DNA of 64,000 nucleotides, from NCBI RefSeq assembly GCF_020509005.1, contig NC_063021.1, positions 3,534,001 through 3,598,000 on the forward strand. The letters run 5' to 3'. The position numbers were made by a program, and so were the translations under genes. The notes beneath the pieces were generated by a model, which had not been told where the DNA came from, did no database searches, and saw only the letters and a program-made list of their open reading frames with translations. Every line of letters begins with the position of its first letter. The first letter of the stretch is position 1. The DNA is from Fulvia fulva. Lineage: Eukaryota; Ascomycota; Dothideomycetes; Mycosphaerellales; Mycosphaerellaceae. This document shows positions 36,331 to 47,730 of the stretch, in pieces.

Positions 36331-36346
36331 TGTTCGGGGGGGCTAC
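36331..36346 (+). other. Gypsy-2 polypurine tract region
   Basis: A run of seven G (within TTCGGGGGGGCTAC) directly precedes the 3' LTR at 36347, the usual plus-strand primer position. Confidence 0.6.
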
Positions 36347-36865
36347 TATTATAGTCTCCCTATAGAGTATATAGAAGGTAGGGACAGAAGAGCCTTAGAG
36401 TACTTAGAAGTCGTTAAGAAGTGAAAGTCTAGCTTAGTATATAAGCGCTAAGAATTATATACCCCGTAATATTTACTACGGGACCTAGCCCTCCAAATTC
36501 ACCCCTCTACTAAACCTTAACAGATTCACTTCGGCTCGTAACTATATGACTTACGGCACTCCCGCGAGCACCCGCGACTACGCTAGACCCTAGAAGAAGC
36601 ACGTAGAAGACTCGGAACGTAGGGCAGGTTAGAATAAGGTTTTGAGTAAAGCTACTAAGCGCGGCTTCGTACGGGTTAGCCCTATTAATACGGGGACACG
36701 TACTCGCGAGGGTCGCGTATAAATATCTAGCCTTCCCTAGGCCTCTCTTACTTTCTTCGTCTTTCGTTTTATATAGCAATTATACTATACCCTTTATATC
36801 TATACTTCGTACCTACATTCTCGCTTTTACTCTTATATCTTATAGGCTAGGCTCTCGCCCTAACA
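36347..36865 (+). repeat. Gypsy-2 3' LTR
   Basis: 519 bp, TATTATAGTC (ancestral TG now TA) to GCCCTAACA, followed by the TSD CTATC. It carries the same minus-strand 89-codon open frame (36510-36779) as the 5' LTR. Confidence 0.9.
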
Positions 36866-36870
36866 CTATC

Positions 36871-37110
36871 CTTACCGATAATCAATCCGAGGTACTTAGT
36901 AGACTAAGTGTAGAACTCGTATTTAGAGATATCGAGCTAAAGGCCTGCCTTACCGTACTTATAGAGCACCTTCTTTATATACTCGATATGTTCTTTAAGC
37001 GTATCGCTAAAGATTAGGATATCGTCGAGGTACGCGGACGTAAAGTCGTCGAGGAACTCTCTTAGGGTTACGTTAATATACGATTGAAATGTCCCGGGTG
37101 TATTATATAG
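36871..37110 (-). pseudogene. Gypsy-3 pol: RT middle segment
   Basis: An 82-codon minus-strand stretch reads [15 protein letters not shown]...[24 protein letters not shown], the RT palm with YLDD. LINE-B interrupts it immediately upstream (in element direction) of GTFQSYIN; the N-terminal part resumes at 42112. The first 20 codons of the open frame as it stands come from the LINE-B tail. Confidence 0.8.
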
Positions 37111-37283
37111 ATAGATAGATTTGTTATTCCCCTGTTCTAGGACCCTATCCGGCCTATATAGGTATATATCTATTGTTATATACAAAGGGAAACCCGAATA
37201 GGTGAAAACCCTTCCCGCCCCCGACTACTCCTTATCTAGATTAGCTTTCCCTCTAAACGTACGTAGTCTATATTACTACCCCG

Positions 37284-40200
37284 TTAGCCCCCGCTCCTAG
37301 CCGGTCTCGTCGCGCTACGTCGTATCCTCTCTTCCTATACTACTCCTACTAGGCGGTACTGTTCTAGCTAGCCCTTCTCTAGTATCTAGTTCGTAATACG
37401 CCGTAGGTCCTTAGCGTTGTTAAGAAGTGCCCTAATCGTCCGGTTCCTCGCCTTTGCTATCTACTCCCCCCTTCCTAGCGACTACCTCGGACAGACGAGG
37501 AGTGCGTACCGTACGTTCTAGAAGCGATAGCCGTAGGGGCAGCTAGTATTCGTGTATCCTAGAACCTTCCTCTATAATAGGTACCCCTAGAGGCCGATAT
37601 GTTCGCTTCGTAGTTAGGTTACTATGCTACTCTATACCCTCGTAAGGCGGTAGTAGATAAGCTTCGGGGGGTGCTTGACCGCGGATTTTGTAGCTAACTA
37701 TTCCTTAGGTTGTCCCGCTAGCTAAGGGCGGCCACTATGCCCTACAACCTAGTTGTTCTACCTCTCTTTCTATAGTTGCTCTACAAACGATTTCTTACCT
37801 TCCTATTATGTTACTAGCTATTCGTCCCTTACCCGGTAGTTCGGCTCGTTTCCGGGTCGAATGCCCTTATACGCTAGTACTAATTCGCGGGCCCTTACGA
37901 CTATACTAGCGATAACCTTCTATACTAGGTACTATGCCGACTTGCCTATATAGGAGGTCCGTAGTCCCTAGATATATAGGTCGATCGGCGGTATAGCGGT
38001 CTCGTACTTAAGCATCCTCGTTAGTGTCGACTTATATACCCCGGTGACCTTCCTTAGGCATTGGTTTTAGATCTTCGCTAGCGGCGCGACGAGTCCCTTC
38101 GATAGGTAGGCCCTCTCGCCTAAGGACTATACTTGGCTACTATAGGTAAGGACTAGCCGTATAATAGCCGTATATAGAAGTTATAACTACCGAAAGTCCG
38201 CCCCCTATATAGACGTAGTAAGCCTCTAGTATAATGCTATATTCTGTTTAGCTTTCCGTAATATTACCTATACGTACTTCCTCTACTATAGCGCGGGGTC
38301 TACCTATAGTCCGAGGATCCTAAGCTGATTTGCCGGGTTAGTCGTATGCCCCTATATCTAGATAGAAGCTTATATATTATAGAACCGTGGCCGGCGCGTA
38401 AAGTGTATTAGATTGTACTTTTCTAGGGCAAACCGAGCCCCGTGCCTCCTAGCCTAGTCCTCGTAGATCTTGTGCTTCTCTTCTAGTAGCCTATAGTTCT
38501 CCTTAGTCGAGGAAGACTACGCTAGGATGTTTGTGTCGTCTACGAAGCCGCTCGTAGCGGTGTTCTAGGATTCTAGGGCTAGGAGCAGCGTCGCTATAAA
38601 GAAGAGGAACAGAATAGGTACTAGCGTTAAGCCTTACGGGATTCTAGTATAGACTGCTTAAAATGGGCTTCTATACTAGCCGACTAGGATCGACGTACTA
38701 CGGTTTTAGAGGTAGGACCGTACGAAGTTGACAAGCCACTTAGGGAGTCCTTTCGACCTTAGGATGTAGAGAAGCCGCGGGTATAACACGTAGTCGAAGG
38801 CTCCCGATATATCTAGGCTAAGTAAGGAAGCCACCTTGTCCCTATTCTTATACTAGATAGCCTTTACCTAAGAGGTGATAAGTTCTATCGCGGATAGCGT
38901 CGATCGCTATAGGCGCGTACCTATCTAGGTGTCCGGGAGTAGGGAGTGTTCCTCTACCGCCTCGGAGAGTCTCGTTATAACCAGCTTCTTAAGCGCCTTC
39001 CTAAGAGTGTTAAGGAGCGCAATTAGGCGGTACGACTTCACCTACGTATAGTCTTCCTTCTACGGCTTGCGTAGGACCACTGTCGTCGATTATTTCAAAG
39101 CTATCGGGTAGTATCCGGTCTATAGGTAGGCGTTAAAGATCGCTATAACTACTAGGGCTAGTTGATCTCTACACTTCTTTAGTAGCTCGTTTAGGATCCT
39201 ATCCGGCCCCGGGGCTTTCTTCGCCGGTAATTTCCTTAGTATAGCGGTAACTTCTCCCTCGGACACCTCCTATTAGACCGCGATGCTAGGGGCTAGGGGA
39301 GTAGAGCTGTTTATGTCGCTTAGATTAGCCTCGACTAGGGGTAGGAAGAACTTGCTAGCTAGTAGACGCGCCTTAGCCTCGGGGTCGCTAACCGGGCTAC
39401 TAGGCGATTGTAGCGCTAGGATAGAGAAGGAGGGGCCCTATATAGGGTCCTATCGGGCCCATTTCGCTAGCTTCTACATCCTCTCTAGCTTGCCGGCGAT
39501 TTCTTCTACTATAGCCCTCTAGCCGACTGCTTTCTCCCTCCGTATTATAGCTTTCTTCTATTAGTATGCCTCCCTATATACGTTCTAGGCCTCCTCGCTA
39601 TAGCTACTCGTCACACCCGACGGGCTCTCCTCGCTTCTCTTACTACCGTAGTACACTCCGGCGTCTAGTATAGTTTAGACTATATCGTTAGTTAGGTAAG
39701 CGGAACGTGAAGTGAGGTCGCTTCTCTTATTTCGTCTATCAACCCCTAGACTACTTCGTCTATCTCGTCTTTACTGTTATATTACTACTACGCGATCTAG
39801 ACTAGCCTCTTAGAGTTATCGAGGTACGCCTAGATATTAGCCTAGTAGGCCTTTCCCTAGTTTAGCTTAGGGGTTCCCGCTAGTGTACGTTATATCTATG
39901 TCGTAATAGAGGTCCTGACTAGCATATAGTCTAACGACGCCTCGAGTTTATGTTCGATCCTATAGTAGGTTACCGTATAGTAGTGGCTATCTAAGATCTA
40001 GGAGAGGTCGATCGTGCCTTAGAGTCCCCCTCTCTTCTAGGTACCTAGGTCCTTCGGGGTATTAAGGGCAATTACGTTACTCGCTATTAAGTCGAGTACT
40101 TCGTCGGCTATAGGGTGCGGCTACATAAGGCTTTCCTAGGAAGGGTGGTATATATTGAAGTCTCCTACTACGATGTGGCACCCTTGTCTCTTAAGCGCAC

Positions 40201-40575
40201 TGTCTAGGTGTCTATAGACCCCTAGGTCGCGGCTAGACCTCGAGGCTAGCGGTTATATATATAGGTTGTGTATCTAGGTACTACCTACGTAGAGGGAGGT
40301 AATATCGCCCCCACCTTCTTCGTCTACGTAGTATACTACCTCCCAGTCGGATTCTAGTATGTCCTTGCTAATATAGAAGCACGTACGGGGTCTACCGTCG
40401 CCTCGTAGGTATGTCGTATAGCCTAGTGACTTGTAGGTCGTTAGTCTCTTATAGTACGGGTTAATCTATAGCTCCTAGATTACAAGGACGTAGTGGACGC
40501 GCGGGTCCGCCTCGTATAGGAAATGGTTCTAGACTATATCCTTGCTATAGTTAACGTTATACTAGATGATGCTAA
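37284..40575 (-). pseudogene. LINE-B ORF2 (endonuclease, RT)
   Basis: Reverse-strand equivalent of LINE-A ORF2: stop at 37284, FVDD at 38535-38546, endonuclease GDFNI near 40160. Stops occur at most of the same codons as in LINE-A and LINE-C. A plus-strand open frame at 39283-39522 is an antisense shadow. Confidence 0.78.
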
Positions 40576-41930
40576 GCGTATCGAGGCTAGTTATCGGCAT
40601 CGACAATCATTTCCTCTATATCGTCCTATGTCCTACTACCCTATACGTCCTAGTCTACGCCTATCGGCTATATACTAAAGGGGAGCCGGGCCTAGTTAGA
40701 TTCCCTCGCCGTAGCTAGTAGAGTACGTGGCCTCCCGTACGCCCTAGGCTACGCATCCTTTATATCGTTCTCGGCCCTAGGGCGCTTATACCCGACCGCC
40801 GCTAGTTAGTTCCGGTATAGGCTAGCCTTACGGTCGCCGTAGAATCTTAGGGCGACGGTTCTGTTTGTGATTGCCTTGTTTTTCGCTAGTTTCCGCTATA
40901 GGCATTCCGTACTATACGATAGGTAGTACCCCGGACAGTTCGCGTACCGTCTCGTAGTCGATATACAGTCCCTAGATATATAGTCTCCTATATAGTTCGA
41001 GCAGGCCTACTTGTTTGTACACGTGTAGGTTTGGTGTCTATACTGTTAGTATTTGAAGCATTAGAGGACACGAAAGGATAAGGAGTGCTTTTCTACTATC
41101 TTAAGGCTATATTACTAGACTAGGCCTTGTTCTATTACTAGATCCGCCGCTTTCGCGTCTTATAGCTATACTATTAGCGCCGAGGCCTTCTTGCCTTCTA
41201 GCCATTTCCTATAGAGCCAAGTCGCCTTCTAGATTAGAGAGTTAAGAGTGACCGGGTTGTCCTCTTAGAGAGCGCGTAGGTGACCCTAGTTAGTTAGGTC
41301 AAACTCCTTAGGCATGTCGTGGACTAGGATCGTGAATTGTTTCGTTAAGACCTTCGCTAATACCGCAACCTTAGATGCCTACTATAGCTGTGCCTCTAGG
41401 TGCCTCCTAGTAGTAGTAGAGCTAGTATAGATCTATAGAGTGCCGTTAGACTATTAGTTCACTACGACCACCCCTAGTTAGTTGATTCGTTAGGCGAGCT
41501 CCTTGTTCGATAGCTTCGTAACTTCGGCCTAGTCTTCCTTTGCTACAATACGGATCGTAACTACATCGTGCGTTAGGCGGGGGCCTAGTATCGATGCCGC
41601 GACCGATGCCTAGCTATAGGGGTGTTAATTCCGGGTGGCCTTACTAATCGCCTAGGACGTCGTCCTCATTTCTTGTTGCCCTTAGTGATACGACAGTACA
41701 AGCGCCGTGCGTAGCCAAGTGATCATTACCTATAGAGACCGGTAAGGGAGCTAATAGTTAGTTTCTATACTTTTTGCGTCCTCTATAAGTTGCTACTAGT
41801 TGTCTTAGAGGGGCTTCGCCTATAGGGCCGTAGGCGCCGTTAGTACCGTAGCCTAGGCTACCATTGCCTAGGAGTTGCCTAATGTAGCTAGGCACCTCCG
41901 CGGCGTTTAGAGCTGAAGAAATAGGGTGAA
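40576..41930 (-). pseudogene. LINE-B ORF1 (CCHC knuckles)
   Basis: The reverse-strand CFK knuckle lies at about 41041-41066, where TGC of the second Cys has become TAC (CFKY). The same TAA precedes it as in LINE-A and -C. Bounds approximate. Confidence 0.68.
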
Positions 41931-42111
41931 GAGAGCTTTAAGCTGTCTAGATTAAATGAGGTAGAACTCCCTTAGTCCTAGGGGTAGTGGCCTGCTTTTT
42001 ATATCGTTAGAATAGCCTTGATAAGAGCTCTCGAATGTGTCGTGTTTTGGCGCAGAGATCGATTAGTGCACATAATAAGTAATGTCACTACTATATAGGT
42101 GTATTATATAG

Positions 42112-43590
42112 TCTAAACGGTAGTACTAAGTACTCGAACTAGCTATACCGTGTCGTAAACGCCGTGAGCTATTCCGACCCTTCCGCTATACGTATACGGT
42201 TAAAGGCGGCGATAATATCTAGCTTAGTAAAGTACTTCTTCCCTATAATACGGTTGAGTATGTCCTATATTAGGGGTATAGGATACCTAGATTTTATCGT
42301 ACGTTTGTTTACCTATCTATAGTCGATATAAACTCTAAGTCCTCCGCTAGGTTTCTTAACGATAAGTATAGGTAAAGATACGTCTACCCTTCCTTCGTAT
42401 CTACGGATACCCTTCTAGGCCAATTATTCTTAGACCTAATAAGCTATTACCTCGTCCTCTTAGTTTGATATACGGTAAGGTCGGCTAAAGGGCGGAGTCG
42501 CGCTAGGCTTTAGTTTAATCTTATAGTCGATACCTAGCCTATACGGTAGGAGCTCCTTTATATCTTACTTAGAAAAGACGTATACGAACTCGTAATAGAT
42601 AGGTAGGAGGTGATCCTTCGGATCGATTGTCTCCTCCTTTTTCTTTATAAACTTATTAATATTAGACTATACGTATATCTTATAAGCGGATAGTGTCGGG
42701 CTAGTACGCTACGCTACTAGTACGAACACCGCTACTCGAGTCTCTAGTCGTTCGATAGTCTTGTTATCGGATAGTATCCTATAGCTAGTATTAGGCCTAT
42801 ATACTACTACCTTACGTATATTCCGAGTACTTATAGTATAAGCTATTAAAGGGTCCGTTACGCGGAGATCCCCTAGTTACTATTGTTCGTTCTTATCGAA
42901 AATAAACATTATATATACTTTAGCTCCCTTTTGCCTAGCTATCCTATCGATAGCCGCTTCGCTAACTTCCTAGATCTCGATATCCGGTAGTATCGGTACG
43001 GGCGGCGTCTCGGTCAATATCTCGGGCTTAGGTCGTTGCTTTATAATTACGTCGGAAGTTATAGTCTAGACTAGATCTCCTTTATCGTCTTCTTTAACGG
43101 TGGCTTAATATAGTGATCGGGTCTTTAGAGCTACTTCGAAGCTTTGCTTAGTAATTATAGGCTCCTACTTATCGTTAATACTCTATACCTAGACTAGCTT
43201 ACCGCTCTATAGGTAATATTCCCTATAGTACTCCGAGTCGAGGGTCATTATACTAGAGGCAAAGTAGATGCCTAGCTAATGTTTATCGTACTAAGGTCTA
43301 CCTAGTACTATATCGTACTCTAGATAAGTAACCTAGAACGTTCTCGTTTCTCTATAGCTATTACTAAGCGTGAATTCTATAGTTATACGGTGTTCGATCA
43401 TTTCCGTAGCTATAGACCTATTAGCTAATCCGAGTACTAATAGGTTATTAAGCTTAGTTAAGGGTAGGTTATGTTTACGCGTATAAGAAGAGTTAATATA
43501 ATCTAAGTTAGTACTATTATTAAGGAAAGTCAATGCATATTACCTATTAGCTACGCCCGGTATTACTAGGTATAAGCTAATAACTAGGTC
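42112..43590 (-). pseudogene. Gypsy-3 pol: RT N-terminus and protease
   Basis: Minus strand: KYFTKLDIIAAFNRIRIAEG (about 42160-42230), the RT fingers upstream of it, then the protease region at 43333-43533, an uninterrupted 66 codons reading FLNNSTNLDYINSSYTRKHNL, where D-S-G has decayed to N-S-T. This is the expected order upstream of the RT piece at 36871. Confidence 0.7.
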
Positions 43591-45960
43591 ATATTCTATT
43601 TCTACTATCCTAAGAACATATAATAATAGCTTAAGTCCTTCTAGTAGAGGCTCTACTAGTAGTACTTCTCTCAATTCTTTATGTAACTGTTCTTGTTTAT
43701 ATCTACTTACTTCTACGCTTAAGTAGTAGACTACGTATTTCCCGCCGGTAATTCGACGACGTTAGTACCGCTAGCGTTAGTACCTAGACGTACCGGTATT
43801 TCGTACTCGAAGAGCTCGTAGGTACGCTACTATAAGCGATGACCGGGCTTACGGCACTTCTTATAGAGGCTCTCGCGTATATAGCGAGTATTCTCGGCTT
43901 CGTCTAAGGTCTTACCGAGACTACTCTTAAAGGGCTTAGGACGAGTCGACTAGGCCTTACGAGGTAGCTTACCGGGAGCTACGCCTACTAGCTTATTGTC
44001 CTTGTCCTTACCGTCCTTCTTATTATTCTTAGGCTTCTTATTACGGGGGTAGAGGCTGTCTAAGATCTTGAAGTCTTTATCGGCTTAATAAAGGTTATCG
44101 ATTATATCGCTAAGAGAGGTTAGCCGATACGGTAGATACTTATTAAGGTAGCGGACTATTAGCTTACGTTATAGGTAGTCTATCGCGTCTTCACCCTTTA
44201 GGCCTAGGATGTTTACGTTCTAGCGCTACTTTAGGTAGAAGGACTAGAAGGTGTCCTTACCGTCTATCTTTAGAGAGTATATACGCTCGCGGGCTCGGCC
44301 GATAGGGTTACGGTCACTATAGCGATTAGCGAGCTCTTAAATTACGTCGTTAATACCCTTATATAACTTCTTATTACTCGTAAGGACGCTAGAGATAGTA
44401 GGAATCTTAGGTCCGACTAACTCCTACGCGTCGCTAGGAGAAGTAAGGAGGTTATAGACAAACTTTAATACTACCTTCTTGTTACGGAAGACCGTATAGT
44501 CGACGATAGTCTCTAACTCTAAGAGGAACTTCTTAAGGGAGGGTCCTAATAGCTTACTATCGACAGCACCTATAAACTTCTCGGGCTTATTAATACCGCG
44601 CTAAGTCTTAAAGGGCTAGCCAAGTTCGGTATCGTACTTAACTAGAGACTCGAAGTTATATACCTACTTCTTCTTCTTAGAAGAGCGGCGATAAGTACGG
44701 GCATCGCTATCCGACTCCGAGTCTTTCTCTAACTCTAAACCTTCGGATAACGGTCCGAGTCGTTATTATCTGTCTTACGAGAGTGTTTCTTACCCTTCTT
44801 AGTTGCTCGTCTACCTTCCGCGTTATTATCCTTGCCTCTTAAAGAGTTACGACCGTTCTGTAGTACGCGGCGTTATGACATTACGCGAGATAGCGACGAG
44901 CGTACCCTAGACCTACTACGATCCTCGAGTTGCTTCTTAAGCTCGTCGACCTAGTTTTACTAGGATTGATTTAGCTCCTAGATATCGTTCTAGTACGTTT
45001 AAGCCTCTGTCTTATATATGTCGAGGTCTAATTTAAGTGCCCTAATCTTAGAGTCGTTATCGTTAAGCTATTATAGGGCTTCCTTAGCTTACTTCTTTAG
45101 AGACTTGTTTTGTACTAGGAGTACGGCGCTAGAGGAGGGTTTAGGTTAAGCCTTTAGGTTCTCGAGTTCCTACTAGACCGTAATAAGCTACTACTTAGCC
45201 TAATTCATCTCTACTCGTACTATACCTAAGTCCTTCTAATATATATTACGGTACTTAGTAGCTTCCTCCTTCTTAGTCTTCTATATATCGCGGTCCTTAA
45301 CTAATACGTTATACTCGTTACGTATCTACTGTTCGTAGCTCTTCTATCTCCCGAGTTCCTACCCTACCTTACCTAGTTATTCGTAAAGGATAGTAGCTAT
45401 CTATATTACATTCTTATACTCTTACTCGGCGCGGCGTAGGATAAAGTAAATAGCCGCTACTATCTCGGGATCTTATATTAGCCTAACGAGCTAGTTAGCG
45501 TCGAGTTAGAGGAAGTTATTTACTAGGATACGGAGGGTTTTCGCGACTTATTATATTTCTTCTCCTTCGCCTTCCTCGGTCGCGCCGTCGTTATTATAGT
45601 CGACTACCGCTATAGCTATACCGTTAACTTCTTAAATCTCGTCGTTAGTAAGGAGGTCGTATAAGTTGAACTTAGTAGGTAGGTAGGTAACTAGGCGCTA
45701 TAAGTTCTCGAGTCTCTACTAGATAGCGTCGTCGATAGCCTACTACTATTCTTAAGTTTGTCCTTAAGTCTATATATTAAATATAGACTCGCGCCGTACT
45801 ACTAGGCGTATAGCTAGTAGCGAGCCTCGCTATCCTTAGGGTCGTACTATATTAGGTACTACTTAGCCTAAGGTAGTCTCTTATACTACGTCGTACTCTT
45901 CTATCGTACGCCGCGATTTCTTATCGCGGTTATTAATAATCTACGCTCTTATAGATCCCG
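43591..45960 (-). pseudogene. Gypsy-3 gag
   Basis: Minus strand, many stops. 44200-44350 reads as capsid-type sequence (ELANRYSDRNPIGRARERIYSLKIDGKDTF). 44650-44800 encodes a Lys/Arg-Asp-rich linker, and 44900-45500 a Leu/Glu/Lys-rich N-terminal region suggestive of a coiled coil. The layout parallels the gags of Gypsy-4 and Gypsy-5. Bounds approximate. Confidence 0.55.
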
Positions 45961-46013
45961 TCGTAGCTCTTCTATAGATATAGAGACCTAGCTAAGTATA
46001 ACGGTTTATAATC

Positions 46014-46154
46014 GTATTAATATAAAGTAGCTAGGTACGTAAGAAAGAGGAGCGCGAGGTACGCCGAGGTTATATAAAGCCGAGGAGCGCTAGTGACACG
46101 CGGTCACGTGACCTATATACTAGCTAACTATTTACTAGGCCTAGGGCCGTGACA
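46014..46154 (-). repeat. Gypsy-3 5' LTR (part matching the 3' LTR)
   Basis: 141 bp collinear with 22424-22555, ending GGGCCGTGACA at 46154 (TGTCACGGC in element direction). The LTR probably extends left of 46014, but its inner end and primer site cannot be fixed because the partner LTR is truncated. Confidence 0.7.
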
Positions 46155-46399
46155 AGATCTATAAGATCCTCTATAATATCGAGTCCGATTACCGACGTAC
46201 GTATAAACTTAATACTACGCTTAAAGGAGCTTTTTTTGTCGATCTCTACGCTAAAACAAGACACATTCGAAAGCTCTTATCAAGGCCATTCTAACGATAT
46301 ACAAAGCAGGCCACTGCCCCTAGGACTAAGGGAGTTCTACCTTATTTAATCTAGATAGCTTGAAGCTCTCTTCACCCTATTTCTTAAGCTCTAAACGCC

Positions 46400-47730
46400 G
46401 CGGAGGTGCCTAGCTACATTAGGCAACTCCTAGGTAATAGTAGCCTAGGCTACGGTACTAACGGCGCCTACGGCCCTAGAGGCGAAGCCCCCCTAAGACA
46501 ACTAGTAGCAACTTATAGAGGACGTAAAAAGTATAGAAACTAACGATTAGCTCCCTTACCGGTCTCTATAGGTAATGATCACTTAGCTACGTACGGCGCT
46601 TATACTATCGTATTACCGAGGGCAACAAGAAATAAGGACGACGTCCTAGGCGATTAGTAAGGCCACCCGGAATTAACACCCCTATAGCTAGGCATCGGTC
46701 GCGGCATCGATACTAGGCCCCCGCCTAACGTACGATATAGTTACGATCCGTATTGTAGTAAAGGAAGACTAGGCCGAAGTTACGAAGCTATCGAACAAGG
46801 AGCTCGCCTAACGAATCAACTAACTAGGGGTGGTCGTAGTGAACTAATAGTCTAACGGTACTCTATAGATCTATACTAGCTCTACTACTACTAGGAGGCA
46901 CCTAGAGGCATAGCTATAGTAGGCATCTAAGGTTACGGTATTAGCGAAGGTCTTAACGAAACAATTTACGATCCTAGTCTACGATATACCTAAGGAGTTT
47001 GACCTAACTAACTAGGGTCACCTACGCGCTCTCTAAGAGGACAACCCGGTCACTCTTAACTCTCTAATCTAGAAGGCGACTTGGCTCTATAGGAAATGGC
47101 TAGAAGGCAAGAAGGCCTCGGCGCTAATAGTATAGCTATAAGACGCGAAAGCGGCGGATCTAGCGATAGAACAAGGCCTAGTCTAGCAATATAGCCTTAA
47201 GATAGTAGAAAAGCACTCCTTATCCTTTCGTGTCCTCTAATGCTTCAAATGCTAATAGTATAGACACCAAACCTACACGTGCATAAACAACTAGGCCTAC
47301 TCGAACTATATAGGAGACTATATGTCTAGGGACTATATATCGACTACGAGACGGTACGCGAACTATCCGGGGCACTACCTATCGTATAGTACGGAATGCC
47401 TATAGCGGAAACTAGCGAAAAACAAGGCAATTATAAACAGAACCGTCGCCCTAAGATTCTACGGCGACTATAAGGCTAGTATATACCGGAACTAACTAGC
47501 GGCGGTCGGGTATAAGCGCCCTAGGGCCGAGAACGATATAAAGGATACGTAACCTAGGGCGTACGGGAGGCCACGTACTCTACTAGCTACGGCGAGGGAA
47601 TCTAACTAGGCCCGGCTCCCCTTTAGTATATAGCCGATAGGCGTAGACTAGGACGTATAGGGTAGTAGGACATAGGACGATATAGAGGAAATGATTGTCG
47701 ATGCCGATAACTAGCCTCGACACGCTTAGC
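46400..47730 (+). pseudogene. LINE-C ORF1
   Basis: CCHC knuckle CFKC at 47241, preceded by the same TAA as in LINE-A and -B. Bounds approximate. The 3' end is repeated in the duplication. Confidence 0.68.

Larger units (their letters stand above)
30567..36865 (+). mobile_element. Gypsy-2: complete Ty3/Gypsy chromovirus, RIP-inactivated
   Basis: 6,299 bp with LTRs 30567-31086 and 36347-36865 and a 5-bp TSD CTATC (30562-30566, 36866-36870). Its internal order is gag, protease, RT, RNase H, integrase, chromodomain. Inserted in Gypsy-3 RT. The two LTRs differ mainly at TpA/TpG or TpA/CpA sites. Confidence 0.92.
37111..42097 (-). mobile_element. LINE-B: full-length Tad-like LINE, reverse orientation
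   Basis: 4,987 bp with TSD GGTGTATTATATAG (37097-37110 and 42098-42111). Collinear with LINE-A in reverse, with the tail repeat at the left end. Host is Gypsy-3 RT. It retains slightly more CpA than LINE-A or -C in places. Confidence 0.88.
22424..46154 (-). mobile_element. Gypsy-3: full Ty3/Gypsy element split by three insertions
   Basis: Read on the minus strand from 46154: LTR, gag, protease, RT, RNase H, integrase, polypurine tract, and a partial 3' LTR ending at 22424 against Copia-F. Removing LINE-A (23747-28718), Gypsy-2 (30567-36865) and LINE-B (37111-42097) together with one copy of each TSD restores collinear pol sequence. The remaining element is about 7.5 kb. Its right flank is plus-strand gag sequence of Gypsy-4. 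The left flank was lost at the copia junction. Heavily RIPped. Confidence 0.8.

Noticed and set aside
39283..39522. 79-codon ORF, repeated antisense at 48780 and 50239
   Set aside because: Antisense shadow of the LINE linker between endonuclease and RT; openness follows from which strand RIP stops fall on.
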